In this document: piece after piece, positions 1 through 6,618 of the stretch | Layout: every line of letters begins with the position of its first letter | Position numbering within the stretch: the stretch's first letter is position 1 | Assembly: GCA_943913325.1 (NCBI GenBank) | Contig: CALTXP010000022.1 | Location: forward strand, 1-22,161 | Source of the DNA: an uncultured Anaerococcus sp. | Lineage (GTDB): Bacteria; Bacillota; Clostridia; Tissierellales; Peptoniphilaceae | Direction: 5' to 3' | Length of the DNA: 22,161 nt | Position numbers and translations under genes: made by a program | The notes under the pieces: model-generated | Databases searched by the model: none | Told to the model about the DNA's origin: nothing | What the model saw: only the letters and a program-made list of their open reading frames with translations

Positions 1-66
1 GCTATAAAGGATATATTAAATATTAATCCTACTATAGCAGAAGAATACACCATAAGTATCAAGTAA
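1..66 (+). CDS. 3' end of an unidentified protein gene
   Basis: An open frame enters from the left edge and ends at TAA 64-66, giving 21 residues that end EEYTISIK. It is followed directly by a hairpin terminator, as expected for the real end of a gene. The fragment is too short to assign a family. The frame choice rests only on being open and on the adjacent terminator. Confidence 0.55.
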   Translation, partial: AIKDILNINPTIAEEYTISIK

Positions 67-91
67 AAGGCTGGGTCAAATCCCAGCTTTT
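66..91. terminator. Rho-independent terminator, probably bidirectional
   Basis: A 10-bp stem with one G-T wobble (66-75 pairs with 82-91) encloses a TCAAAT loop. It has A residues on the left arm and T residues on the right. It begins at the stop of the partial plus-strand gene and lies 14 bases from the stop of the minus-strand acyltransferase, so it can end transcripts from both sides. Confidence 0.8.
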
Positions 92-104
92 ATAATGTCT
101 AAAT

Positions 105-821
105 TTAAGAAGTTATGAGCTTATATATTAAAGTAACTATAGGGTAGAGGATGACTTGGTGGGCTAGGTATACGATCATAGCATGTCTACCAAGTTTTGC
201 TAGCCAATTATCCTTACCATATTTATAATAAAAATTATTTGTAATTAAGAACTTTCCTAAAGAAAAACCTGATAAATATATAAATATCCAGGGAATTATA
301 GGGAAATAATCACTTGAGACAAATTTATTTCCAGGAAAACCAAGTATAGCTAAATTATTATCGTATAGATTTTTAAAAAAACTATAAGAATATAGATTTC
401 CTTTTGGTATGTTATAAGTAAATATAAAAATTGCCAAGAATATAAAGAAATATTTAAAATCAAAAGCAAAGTATCTTTGTAAAAACCCTGTTATAATCAT
501 TGAGGCGCCAAGTCCGTTGAGTACTCCCCAAATAATCATTTGTTCTGGAGTAAAAAAATAGGTGACAAGACTTATAGCAAAGCCAATTAATGATGTAATC
601 AATCCTCTTTTTATATTTTCTTTTGAGCTTAAAAAATTAGAGCTAATTCCTGATATAATAAAAAATGAACAAGCTATAGATAGCTGCCATATTTTATTAA
701 GAAGGGTCCCATCATACCAAGAAACTTGCCAGTAAAAGTTTATATTGTACATTAAGTGAAATAAAACCATGGAAATAATTGTTAGTCCACGGAATTTATC
801 TAAATTATAATTTCTTTTCAT
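105..821 (-). CDS. DUF1624/HGSNAT-like membrane acyltransferase
   Basis: This is a 238-residue polytopic membrane protein that resembles the catalytic domain of heparan-alpha-glucosaminide N-acetyltransferase (COG3503/DUF1624). The N-terminus carries the family pattern LDKFRGLTIISMVLFHLMY, with Arg-Gly at the start of the first membrane helix and His inside it. Several more hydrophobic helices follow (around residues 45-65, 75-90, 95-115, 120-138, 172-192 and 215-235). Bacterial members are thought to move acetyl or other acyl groups across the membrane, but the substrate here is unknown. No Shine-Dalgarno sequence precedes the ATG; a TGCTATAAT box ends six bases before it, so the transcript may begin at the start codon. 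A later start would cut the conserved RG motif. It is probably transcribed alone. Confidence 0.75.
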   Translation of the reverse strand: MKRNYNLDKFRGLTIISMVLFHLMYNINFYWQVSWYDGTLLNKIWQLSIACSFFIISGISSNFLSSKENIKRGLITSLIGFAISLVTYFFTPEQMIIWGVLNGLGASMIITGFLQRYFAFDFKYFFIFLAIFIFTYNIPKGNLYSYSFFKNLYDNNLAILGFPGNKFVSSDYFPIIPWIFIYLSGFSLGKFLITNNFYYKYGKDNWLAKLGRHAMIVYLAHQVILYPIVTLIYKLITS

Positions 822-827
822 AATCTT

Positions 828-836
828 ATTATAGCA
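828..836 (-). promoter_or_regulatory. Extended -10 promoter for a leaderless acyltransferase mRNA
   Basis: Read on the minus strand the sequence is TGC-TATAAT followed by six bases and the ATG at 821. A perfect -10 hexamer with a TGN extension puts the expected transcription start at or next to the A of the start codon. No convincing -35 box is visible, which is compatible with an extended -10 promoter. Confidence 0.6.
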
Positions 837-946
837 TTTATATTGCTATTTATATAATGAATTTATAAAAGGATAAGATAAAGTTAAGAGTTTATAGGAT
901 TAATATTATAAGATAGTATCCTAAAGATATGTAGAAAATAAAAAAG

Positions 947-1062
947 AACTGTTGCAAAATGAATACATCTTCTTAAAATCATTAGAAGAATTTCTATGGA
1001 GATTTCCTAAGATATTCTTCTAATGATAGGAAGATAGTTAATCATATTTTTGCAACTAGCCC
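947..1062. repeat. Palindromic MITE-like element A
   Basis: A 116-bp near-palindrome lies between the DJ-1 stop and the promoter of the acyltransferase gene. The ends are inverted copies: the left reads ACTGTTGCAAAATGAATAC from 948, and the right, on the opposite strand, begins GGGCTAGTTGCAAAAATATG at 1062. Perfect 14-bp inner arms at 978-991 and 1014-1027 read ATCATTAGAAGAAT and its complement. It has no coding capacity. The termini resemble those of elements at 7846 and 21874, and the GTTGCAAA core resembles terminal repeats of some insertion-sequence families. I could not delimit a target-site duplication. Confidence 0.65.
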
Positions 1063-1074
1063 ATAATATTTATA

Positions 1075-1584
1075 TTATTTACCAAGTTCTTTGGTTACAG
1101 TTTTAACATGAACAGGTAGATCTACTGGAGTTCTAGCAGTTATAATATTATTATCAACTACGCATTCTTCGTCTACCCAGTTTGCACCTGCATTTTTAAT
1201 ATCTGTAGAAATTGCTGAAACTGATGTTACTTTTACACCATCAAGCAAGCCAGCTTCTGCTAATACCCATGGACCGTGACATACTGCTGCTACTATTTTG
1301 CCTGCTTCATGCATTTCTTTTACAAATTTAACTGTATCTTTATTTTGTCTCATAGCATCTGGAGAATATCCACCTGGTATATATACTGCGTCAAAATCAG
1401 ATGCACTAACTTCACTAGAAGCTTTATCAGATTTTATAGTCCAACCACCAGCTTTTCCTGTATATTCAGTATCAGCTTCGCTACCTACGAGTGTTACTTC
1501 ATAATCTTCTCTAAATCTATGATAAGGATAGATTAATTCTGATTCTTCAAAATTATTTTCAACTAAAACTGCAATTTTTTTCAT
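1075..1584 (-). CDS. DJ-1/PfpI family protein (protease I/deglycase-like)
   Basis: This is a 169-residue single-domain protein of the PfpI branch of the DJ-1 superfamily. The nucleophile elbow is AAVCHGPWVLAEA, with Cys102-His103, and the partner acid is in NNFEESE near residue 14. The tail TARTPVDLP is typical of PfpI, and the length matches the family. Members have been described as intracellular proteases and as glyoxalase or deglycase-like enzymes that counter carbonyl damage; sequence alone does not decide between these. The ATG is preceded by AAGGAG at good spacing. It starts 61 bases after the helicase gene ends on the same strand with no clear terminator between, so the two may be co-transcribed. 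Confidence 0.9.
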   Translation of the reverse strand: MKKIAVLVENNFEESELIYPYHRFREDYEVTLVGSEADTEYTGKAGGWTIKSDKASSEVSASDFDAVYIPGGYSPDAMRQNKDTVKFVKEMHEAGKIVAAVCHGPWVLAEAGLLDGVKVTSVSAISTDIKNAGANWVDEECVVDNNIITARTPVDLPVHVKTVTKELGK

Positions 1585-1645
1585 TATAATCTCCTTTATT
1601 TTTCATTAACTCATTTAAAACCCATCTAATTTAGATATACCCAGA

Positions 1646-3436
1646 TTATTGGTTTTTAATATCTTTATAAAAAATAGAAGCTTCTACTTTCATTCCATTT
1701 CTTTTTTTAAGACTCAAAAGGTAAAGATTAGATCTAGCTCTAGTCATAGCAACATAAAACATACGTCTTTCTTCTTCCATTCTCATGTCTTTATCATCCA
1801 TGTCTAAGATCATAGGAAATTCATTTTCAATTAAATCTATTACAAATACATCATCATATTCTAAACCCTTTGACTTGTGTATAGTTGATAATATAAGCTT
1901 AGAATCATTTTTTTTATTTAAAATCTTTTCAAAAATTTGCTTTTTTTCATAAAATTGGTCAAGATTTTTTAAACCTTTGGTAAAATTTATAAGGCTTTCT
2001 ACATATAAGGCCTTATTTATAATGACCTCATAGTATTTATTAGAAAAAGTTTTTATATAATCTCTATATCCCATTGTTGAATAAATATATGATATCTTTT
2101 TATCCAAGCTTAGCCTTCTTAGATATTTGAATTCTTTTTCCTTTCTAATAAGATTATAGGATTTTTCATCATCAACAATCTCGTGCAGATAGTCAAATAC
2201 ATTGTAGTTAATAGGCTTTTGATAAAGTTTTTCTACATCCTCACGACTTAGATAAGTTCTAATCATATAGTAAATACTAGAAAATAATTCTACATTATTG
2301 AATTCCTCGCTAAAACTAATTATATCTATAATATCTTTTAGAATTTTCGAATCAAAAAAGTCATAAGAGCCATTATTTATAGAAAAATCTCTACCATCTT
2401 CCATTAAGAAGCTCACCATATTTAGTGAAGAAATATTATTTCTATATAAAATAGCTGTTTTTTTATTAGTGTCCAAATGACTAATTATATATTTATAGCT
2501 ATCATTACTATTTTTCAGCCTAGCAAGTCTAATAGCTGTAGTAGCTGGATGATTAGTATATAAGTCTTTTTTAAATCTATTTTGATTTTGTTTAATGAAA
2601 TTTTTTGATCCGATTACTATATTTGCTTGCGACCTATGATTTTCATTCATAGTAAGGATTTTAGAATCAGGATATATTTTTTTAAAGTTTAGAAGGTAAT
2701 AGGGGTTTGCAGCCCTAAAGGAGTATATAGATTGATCATCGTCTGCTACTATCATAAGATTATTTTCTGGATAGGCTATTTTTTCTAGAATTTTAAATTG
2801 TATAATAGAAGTATCCTGTCCCTCATCAAGTTGTATATATTTATATTTGTTTTTAACTTTCCTTAGTAAATCCTTATCTTTATTTAGAAGTCTTAAGGCT
2901 AGAACTTGCATATCATCAAAATCTATATAAAAATTTTCTTTTTTGAACTTTTCGTATTCTATATAAATTTTTTCGATATTTTTTATTCGTGATTTTTTTA
3001 GATATGAGATATCAGCCATAGAGTTTTTCATATAACCAACATTACTGAAAAAGTCATCAAGATCTTCAGAAGACATGGTTTTTCCATTTATATCTAAATA
3101 AATTTTCTTTATTAAATTGTATTTATTATATAGATCATCACTTTCTAAAATTTTTATTTTGCGATTTTGCCTTTTATAATAGTTTCTAATTATAAGATAG
3201 CAAAAGGCATGGATAGTCATAAAGTTCGTTTTTGGACCACTATATCTTTTTTTCATATCATTAGTTTGAGTTTTGGAAAAGCTTAAAGATAGAATATGAG
3301 ATGGATCTATATACCTTTTTAGTATATCTATTCTTTCTAAAAGCATGGTTGTTTTACCAGCGCCAGGTACGGCTAGTACTAGACATGGTCCTTTTATGTG
3401 ATTTGCTGCTATAAATTGTTTTTCTGTAAGCTTCAT
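1646..3436 (-). CDS. UvrD/PcrA-like superfamily 1 DNA helicase, compact form
   Basis: This is a 596-residue ATP-dependent helicase, probably 3'-5', of the UvrD/Rep/PcrA family, shorter than the usual 700 or more residues. Visible motifs in order: Walker A at 22-29 (VPGAGKT), motif Ia LSFSKTQT, TIHAFCYLI, motif II DEGQD at 204-208, motif III ADDDQSIYSFRAA, motif IV NENHRSQ, motif V STIHKSKGLEYDDVFV, and motif VI ERRMFYVAMTRARSNLYL. It probably works in repair or in removing proteins from DNA. Motif II has Gly where the family usually has Tyr or Phe (DEYQD/DEFQD). The ATG has no ribosome binding site, but the N-terminus LTEKQFIAANHIKGPCLVLA aligns with family starts, and a TGTTATTAT box ends six bases upstream. 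It may be a second helicase beside a full-length PcrA elsewhere. Confidence 0.85.
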   Translation of the reverse strand: MKLTEKQFIAANHIKGPCLVLAVPGAGKTTMLLERIDILKRYIDPSHILSLSFSKTQTNDMKKRYSGPKTNFMTIHAFCYLIIRNYYKRQNRKIKILESDDLYNKYNLIKKIYLDINGKTMSSEDLDDFFSNVGYMKNSMADISYLKKSRIKNIEKIYIEYEKFKKENFYIDFDDMQVLALRLLNKDKDLLRKVKNKYKYIQLDEGQDTSIIQFKILEKIAYPENNLMIVADDDQSIYSFRAANPYYLLNFKKIYPDSKILTMNENHRSQANIVIGSKNFIKQNQNRFKKDLYTNHPATTAIRLARLKNSNDSYKYIISHLDTNKKTAILYRNNISSLNMVSFLMEDGRDFSINNGSYDFFDSKILKDIIDIISFSEEFNNVELFSSIYYMIRTYLSREDVEKLYQKPINYNVFDYLHEIVDDEKSYNLIRKEKEFKYLRRLSLDKKISYIYSTMGYRDYIKTFSNKYYEVIINKALYVESLINFTKGLKNLDQFYEKKQIFEKILNKKNDSKLILSTIHKSKGLEYDDVFVIDLIENEFPMILDMDDKDMRMEEERRMFYVAMTRARSNLYLLSLKKRNGMKVEASIFYKDIKNQ

Positions 3437-3442
3437 ATATAT

Positions 3443-3451
3443 ATAATAACA
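3443..3451 (-). promoter_or_regulatory. Extended -10 promoter for a leaderless helicase mRNA
   Basis: Read on the minus strand: TGT-TATTAT, six bases, then ATG at 3436. The layout matches the promoter of the acyltransferase gene at 828-836, including the TGN extension and the six-base gap. No Shine-Dalgarno sequence lies between box and start. Confidence 0.5.
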
Positions 3452-3471
3452 TATAAAAATTTATAAAAATA

Positions 3472-3480
3472 TGGTATGAT
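3472..3480 (+). promoter_or_regulatory. Extended -10 promoter of the nitroreductase gene
   Basis: TGG-TATGAT at 3472-3480 is an extended -10 element facing right. It predicts a start near 3487 and a short leader with GGGGG at 3500-3504 as ribosome binding site. The -35 region is poor. It lies back to back with the leftward helicase promoter in a 73-bp gap. Confidence 0.5.
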
Positions 3481-3509
3481 GTTTATAGAATACATATACG
3501 GGGGTAACA

Positions 3510-4307
3510 ATGGACACAAAAAACCTATTGAAGTTTAGAACTTCTACTAGAGACTATAAAGATGAAAAATTAGATGAAGATATTACTAAAAAAATTTATG
3601 AAATTGTTAACAATGAAGCAGAAAAATTAGGTAAGCAAAACCTAGCGTTTCTACTAAATACAGATGGAGAATCTGTATATAAGGCTCTAAATGGAGTTGC
3701 TGGTTATAAAGGTGTAATGATTAAGGCTCCAGCCTATATAGCACTTGATGCTCGTAATAACGATCCTGCTACAATCGTAAAAGGTGCTTATGGAGTAGAA
3801 GAACTTATTACAAAACTTGATAAACTAGGTCTTGGTACTTGCTGGGTTACAGTTAGTGAAGTTGATGAAGTTGTAAAACAAAATGCTTTTAATTATTCAG
3901 AAGGTGATATAAATATTCTTCTAGCAGTTGGATATCCTTTAGATGATCAAAAACATGAACATAGTTTTAAGGATAGAGGAGCTACAGAAGACTTAGTATT
4001 TTTAGGTGATTTTGATACACCTGCTACTGATGAAGATCTTGAACAAAGAGGTTTAAACGAAATATTTAGTTATGCAAAATTTGCACCATCAGCTAACAAT
4101 GCTCAACCTTGGAGATTCCTTATAGTAGATGATGAGTTATCTCTTTATATAGAAGACTACAAGGGAGATGTAAATTTAATAGATGCAGGTATAATGATGT
4201 ATTATATAGATGAATTAAGCAAAGCTTATGCAATGCCATTAGGATTTGAAGTAGATCCGAAGATTGGTTCAGATAAGTACACATATATCGGCATGACAAA
4301 AATGTAA
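3510..4307 (+). CDS. Nitroreductase, TM1586-type FMN-dependent
   Basis: This is a 265-residue flavoprotein resembling the TM1586 nitroreductase family (Pfam TM1586_NiRdase), in which two half-domains of the nitroreductase fold sit in one chain. The N-terminal half begins with the FMN-contact pattern FRTSTRDYKDEKLDED. The second half repeats the theme with EIFSYAKFAPSANNAQPWRF near residues 186-205. GVEELITKLDKLGLGTCWVT matches the helix-strand that follows in such proteins. It is expected to bind FMN and reduce nitroaromatics or quinones with NAD(P)H; the natural substrate is unknown. The start is fixed by GGGGG five bases upstream. The gene has its own promoter and a strong terminator, so it is largely a single unit. 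Confidence 0.85.
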   Translation: MDTKNLLKFRTSTRDYKDEKLDEDITKKIYEIVNNEAEKLGKQNLAFLLNTDGESVYKALNGVAGYKGVMIKAPAYIALDARNNDPATIVKGAYGVEELITKLDKLGLGTCWVTVSEVDEVVKQNAFNYSEGDINILLAVGYPLDDQKHEHSFKDRGATEDLVFLGDFDTPATDEDLEQRGLNEIFSYAKFAPSANNAQPWRFLIVDDELSLYIEDYKGDVNLIDAGIMMYYIDELSKAYAMPLGFEVDPKIGSDKYTYIGMTKM

Positions 4308-4312
4308 ACATA

Positions 4313-4332
4313 GGCGCTTTGGCGCCTTTTTT
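4313..4332 (+). terminator. Rho-independent terminator after the nitroreductase gene
   Basis: GGCGC (4313-4317), a TTTG loop and GCGCC (4322-4326) are followed by six T residues. The stem is all G-C in an AT-rich region. It lies only 15 bases before the map start codon. Confidence 0.9.
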
Positions 4333-4347
4333 AGTTGAGAGGTAACA

Positions 4348-5154
4348 ATGATAAGATTATATACAGAAAAAGATTTTGAAAAAATGAGAGAAGCTGCTGA
4401 AATATTATGTCAAACTCATTTAGCCATTAAAAAAGTAATTAGAGCTGGTCTGACTACAAAACAATTAGATGATTTTGCTAATAAATTTATAGTTGATCAT
4501 AAGGGAGCTATCCCAGCTCAATTAGGATATGGAGGATTTCCTTATACCCTTTGTATATCAGTTAATGATGAGATTTGCCACGGATTTCCAAGTGATTATG
4601 TGCTAAAAGAAGGAGATTTAGTATCAATTGATAATGTAATTGAATATAATGGTGGTCTTGCTGATTCTTGTTGGTCATATGCCATAGGTGAATTATCAGA
4701 TCGTGATCAAAAACTTATGGATGTTACACTTAATTCTTTAAATAGATCAATTGAAAAAGCACTTCCAGGTAATAGAATTGGTGATATAGGCCATGCTATT
4801 CAAGAATATGCAGAAGTAGAAAATGATTTTTCTGTTATTCGTGATTTTATAGGCCATGGTATAGGCAAGGAAATGCATGAGGATCCACAAGTACCTCATT
4901 ATGGAAAGGCTCATCATGGACCACGTATACAAAAAGGTATGGTATTTACGATTGAGCCAATGATTGCAAGTGGTAAGTGGCCAATGAAACTTGATGATAA
5001 TGGTTGGGTGGCTCGTACTAAGGATGGATCAACTTGTGCACAATTTGAACATCAACTTATAATTCATGAGGATGGACCAGAGATTATAACAGATCAAAGT
5101 AAATATGAATTAACTAAAGATGATATAGATTTTATAGAAAATTATAAATTCTAA
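4348..5154 (+). CDS. map: Methionine aminopeptidase, type I, streptococcal-like subfamily
   Basis: This 268-residue M24 metallopeptidase removes the initiator Met from new proteins. The five metal ligands are present: Asp95 (SIDN), Asp106 (LADSCWSY), His170 (IGHGIG), Glu203 (FTIEPM) and Glu234 (QFEHQ), with substrate-binding His78 (ICHGFP) and His177. The pattern DSCWSY, PHYGKAHHGPR and the insert WPMKLDDNGWVARTKDGS resemble the longer map proteins of streptococci and lactobacilli rather than the short E. coli form. GAGAGG lies upstream of the ATG. The gap to the nitroreductase terminator is too short for a separate promoter. The GNAT gene follows after 12 bases and is probably co-translated. 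Confidence 0.93.
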   Translation: MIRLYTEKDFEKMREAAEILCQTHLAIKKVIRAGLTTKQLDDFANKFIVDHKGAIPAQLGYGGFPYTLCISVNDEICHGFPSDYVLKEGDLVSIDNVIEYNGGLADSCWSYAIGELSDRDQKLMDVTLNSLNRSIEKALPGNRIGDIGHAIQEYAEVENDFSVIRDFIGHGIGKEMHEDPQVPHYGKAHHGPRIQKGMVFTIEPMIASGKWPMKLDDNGWVARTKDGSTCAQFEHQLIIHEDGPEIITDQSKYELTKDDIDFIENYKF

Positions 5155-5166
5155 TTAGGAGATATT

Positions 5167-5703
5167 TTGGATTTATTAGATATTAGTAAACAACCGAGAA
5201 AACAATACTTTGAAGACCTTTATATAAAGTCTTTCCCTGAAGATGAGAGGTTAGATCTAGCTGATTTATATAGCTTAAAAGAAGATGGTTTAATAGATAT
5301 AGTCAATATAAGCGATGATAATAGATATGTTGGATTAGCTGTGATTTATTTTAATGACAATATCCATCTTTTATCTTATTTTGCTATAGATACTAATTTA
5401 AGATCTAAAGGAATAGGAAGTAAGTCACTTAGCTTACTAAAGAATACTTATGATGATTTGATGATAGAAATAGAAAGTACTGATATAAATGATTCTGATG
5501 ATTATCATTTAAGAAATAGAAGAAAAGCTTTTTATATTAGAAATGGTTTTAAAGTTTTGGAAGATAAGATAAACTATTTTGGTATTGAGATGGAAATAAT
5601 GTCTACTACTAAAGATGCAGGTATAAATGATTACTTTGATACCTATAATAATATATTTGATAAAGAATTTATAGACGAAAATATAAAATTAATTAGTATC
5701 TAA
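5167..5703 (+). CDS. GNAT-family N-acetyltransferase
   Basis: This 178-residue protein has the acetyl-CoA binding motif A of the GNAT fold, VDPNLR-like: AIDTNLRSKGIGSKSL near residues 76-91, followed by a motif B-like segment NRRKAFYIRNGFKVL near residues 116-130. The C-terminal tail (ENIKLISI) resembles other small clostridial GNATs. The acceptor is unknown; a protein or small-molecule amine is likely. The start is TTG at 5167, chosen because AGGAG (5157-5161) lies five bases upstream and no ATG occurs nearby. It sits right behind map and is probably in the same transcript. Confidence 0.8.
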   Translation: MDLLDISKQPRKQYFEDLYIKSFPEDERLDLADLYSLKEDGLIDIVNISDDNRYVGLAVIYFNDNIHLLSYFAIDTNLRSKGIGSKSLSLLKNTYDDLMIEIESTDINDSDDYHLRNRRKAFYIRNGFKVLEDKINYFGIEMEIMSTTKDAGINDYFDTYNNIFDKEFIDENIKLISI

Positions 5704-6001
5704 AAAAGATCCAAAGTATTTATGGACTGATCTTTACAGGTTGATTTTTGTGCTAACTTGACTGATCGGTTCATTTTTTTATTATTCTTATAGCCTCTTA
5801 ACAATACCTCCTGGATTGATTTTTATAATTCAATTATTTTTTAACTATATCTTTAGACCTAAAGTTTTTTCACTTAAATTCATTCTAATAGTAGTTAAGT
5901 CTCATATATTTTTCATATTATCTGGAGTAACTATAGTAAATTCTCTCTTAGAAAGTAATTTTAATTTTACAATCCTTAATTATAAAAAAATAGAGGACTA
6001 G
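5693..6001 (+). pseudogene. Decayed hydrophobic (membrane) protein gene
   Basis: One frame reads as protein-like sequence from 5693 to TAG 5999-6001, interrupted by a single TGA at 5759-5761. Before the stop it reads KDPKYLWTDLYRLIFVLT; after it LIGSFFYYSYSLLTIPPG, then a long hydrophobic stretch with NYIFRPKVFSLKF and SGVTIVNSLLES. The mix of hydrophobic helices with basic turns looks like a real membrane protein, but I do not recognise the family. There is no start codon with a ribosome binding site, and the frame closes upstream inside the GNAT gene. A TTG at 5816 could begin a 61-residue remnant. It could also be an AT-rich chance frame; I favour a 5'-truncated relic. Confidence 0.4.
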
Positions 6002-6016
6002 TTATCTAAGCCCTCT
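5984..6016 (-). terminator. Rho-independent terminator of the ychF-tdk operon
   Basis: On the minus strand an eight-pair stem (AGAGGGCT with AGTCCTCT, one G-T pair) is followed by A and seven T residues (A-run 5984-5990 on the plus strand). The stem contains the tdk stop codon, so the last codons of tdk form part of the terminator. Confidence 0.7.
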
Positions 6017-6609
6017 AATGAAATTTGATTTTTGGTCTTTTCTCTTTCGCTCATTTTCTTATTATAGCATTGTCTACACAAAGGTTCATACTTATCCTTA
6101 GATCCTATTTGAATTCTGGATTCATCTGTAGATTTCCTATATGAAGCCCAAGCATCTTCACCGCAATTTGCACAAATTGCATGGTGTTTTATTAGTTCAT
6201 CTGCTATAGGCATTATCTCCTTTATTATTTCAAATGGTCTAGTTTTATAATCCATGTCAAGACCTGATACTACAATAGTTATATTATTTTTCATAAGTTC
6301 ATTAAATATATCTATGACTTCTGTTGGATCATTTGGGAAAAACTGGAGTTCATCTATTCCAATAGCATTTAATTCATTTTTATTAGCATAGTCTCTAACT
6401 TCATTTAAATCAGCAACTTTTATAGCATCTAGTTCAAGATTATCATGGGAGACTATTTTTTTTTCATCATCTCTATCATCAACTGCTGGTTTAAATGCAG
6501 CGATCTTATAATTTGCAATCTTCATCCTATATAGCTCACGCCATAGGGATGTTGTTTTTCCTGAAAACATAGAACCTGTATGGACTATTAGCCTTCCTTG
6601 CTTTTTCAT
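5998..6609 (-). CDS. tdk: Thymidine kinase (type II, zinc-binding)
   Basis: This 203-residue enzyme phosphorylates thymidine to dTMP for nucleotide salvage. It has the P-loop GSMFSGKT at 12-19, the DELQFF motif (usually DEAQFF) with the catalytic Glu, and the zinc-binding pairs CANC and CRQC in the C-terminal third that hold the lasso loop typical of type II thymidine kinases. Length and order match the family. It starts nine bases after the ychF stop, with AAGGG upstream of the ATG, so the two form an operon. Its stop overlaps that of the convergent relic frame in a shared CTAG. Confidence 0.93.
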   Translation of the reverse strand: MKKQGRLIVHTGSMFSGKTTSLWRELYRMKIANYKIAAFKPAVDDRDDEKKIVSHDNLELDAIKVADLNEVRDYANKNELNAIGIDELQFFPNDPTEVIDIFNELMKNNITIVVSGLDMDYKTRPFEIIKEIMPIADELIKHHAICANCGEDAWASYRKSTDESRIQIGSKDKYEPLCRQCYNKKMSEREKTKNQISLEGLDN

Positions 6610-6618
6610 TATCTACCC

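Noticed and set aside
895..923. TAGGAT/ATCCTA inverted repeat upstream of the acyltransferase gene
   Set aside because: The stem is only six pairs with a 17-base AT-rich loop; this is expected by chance in this composition and has no link to a promoter element.
1276..1536. Forward frames opposite the DJ-1 gene
   Set aside because: They are antisense shadows of a clear DJ-1/PfpI coding sequence with conserved catalytic residues.
1585..1645. Terminator between the helicase and DJ-1 genes
   Set aside because: ATCTAAATTAGAT forms at best a four-pair AT stem without a T tail, so I do not call a terminator.
4630..4690. Apparently unusual metal-site motif in methionine aminopeptidase (SIDN and DSCWSY)
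   Set aside because: All five ligands are in place, and the same DSCWSY pattern occurs in the streptococcal-type map subfamily, so it is a known variant.
5759..5761. In-frame TGA as a recoded codon (tryptophan or selenocysteine) in the relic membrane frame
   Set aside because: Several genes here end in TGA (pepP, rsmD), tryptophan is encoded by TGG throughout, and no selenocysteine insertion hairpin is evident; the frame also lacks a start.
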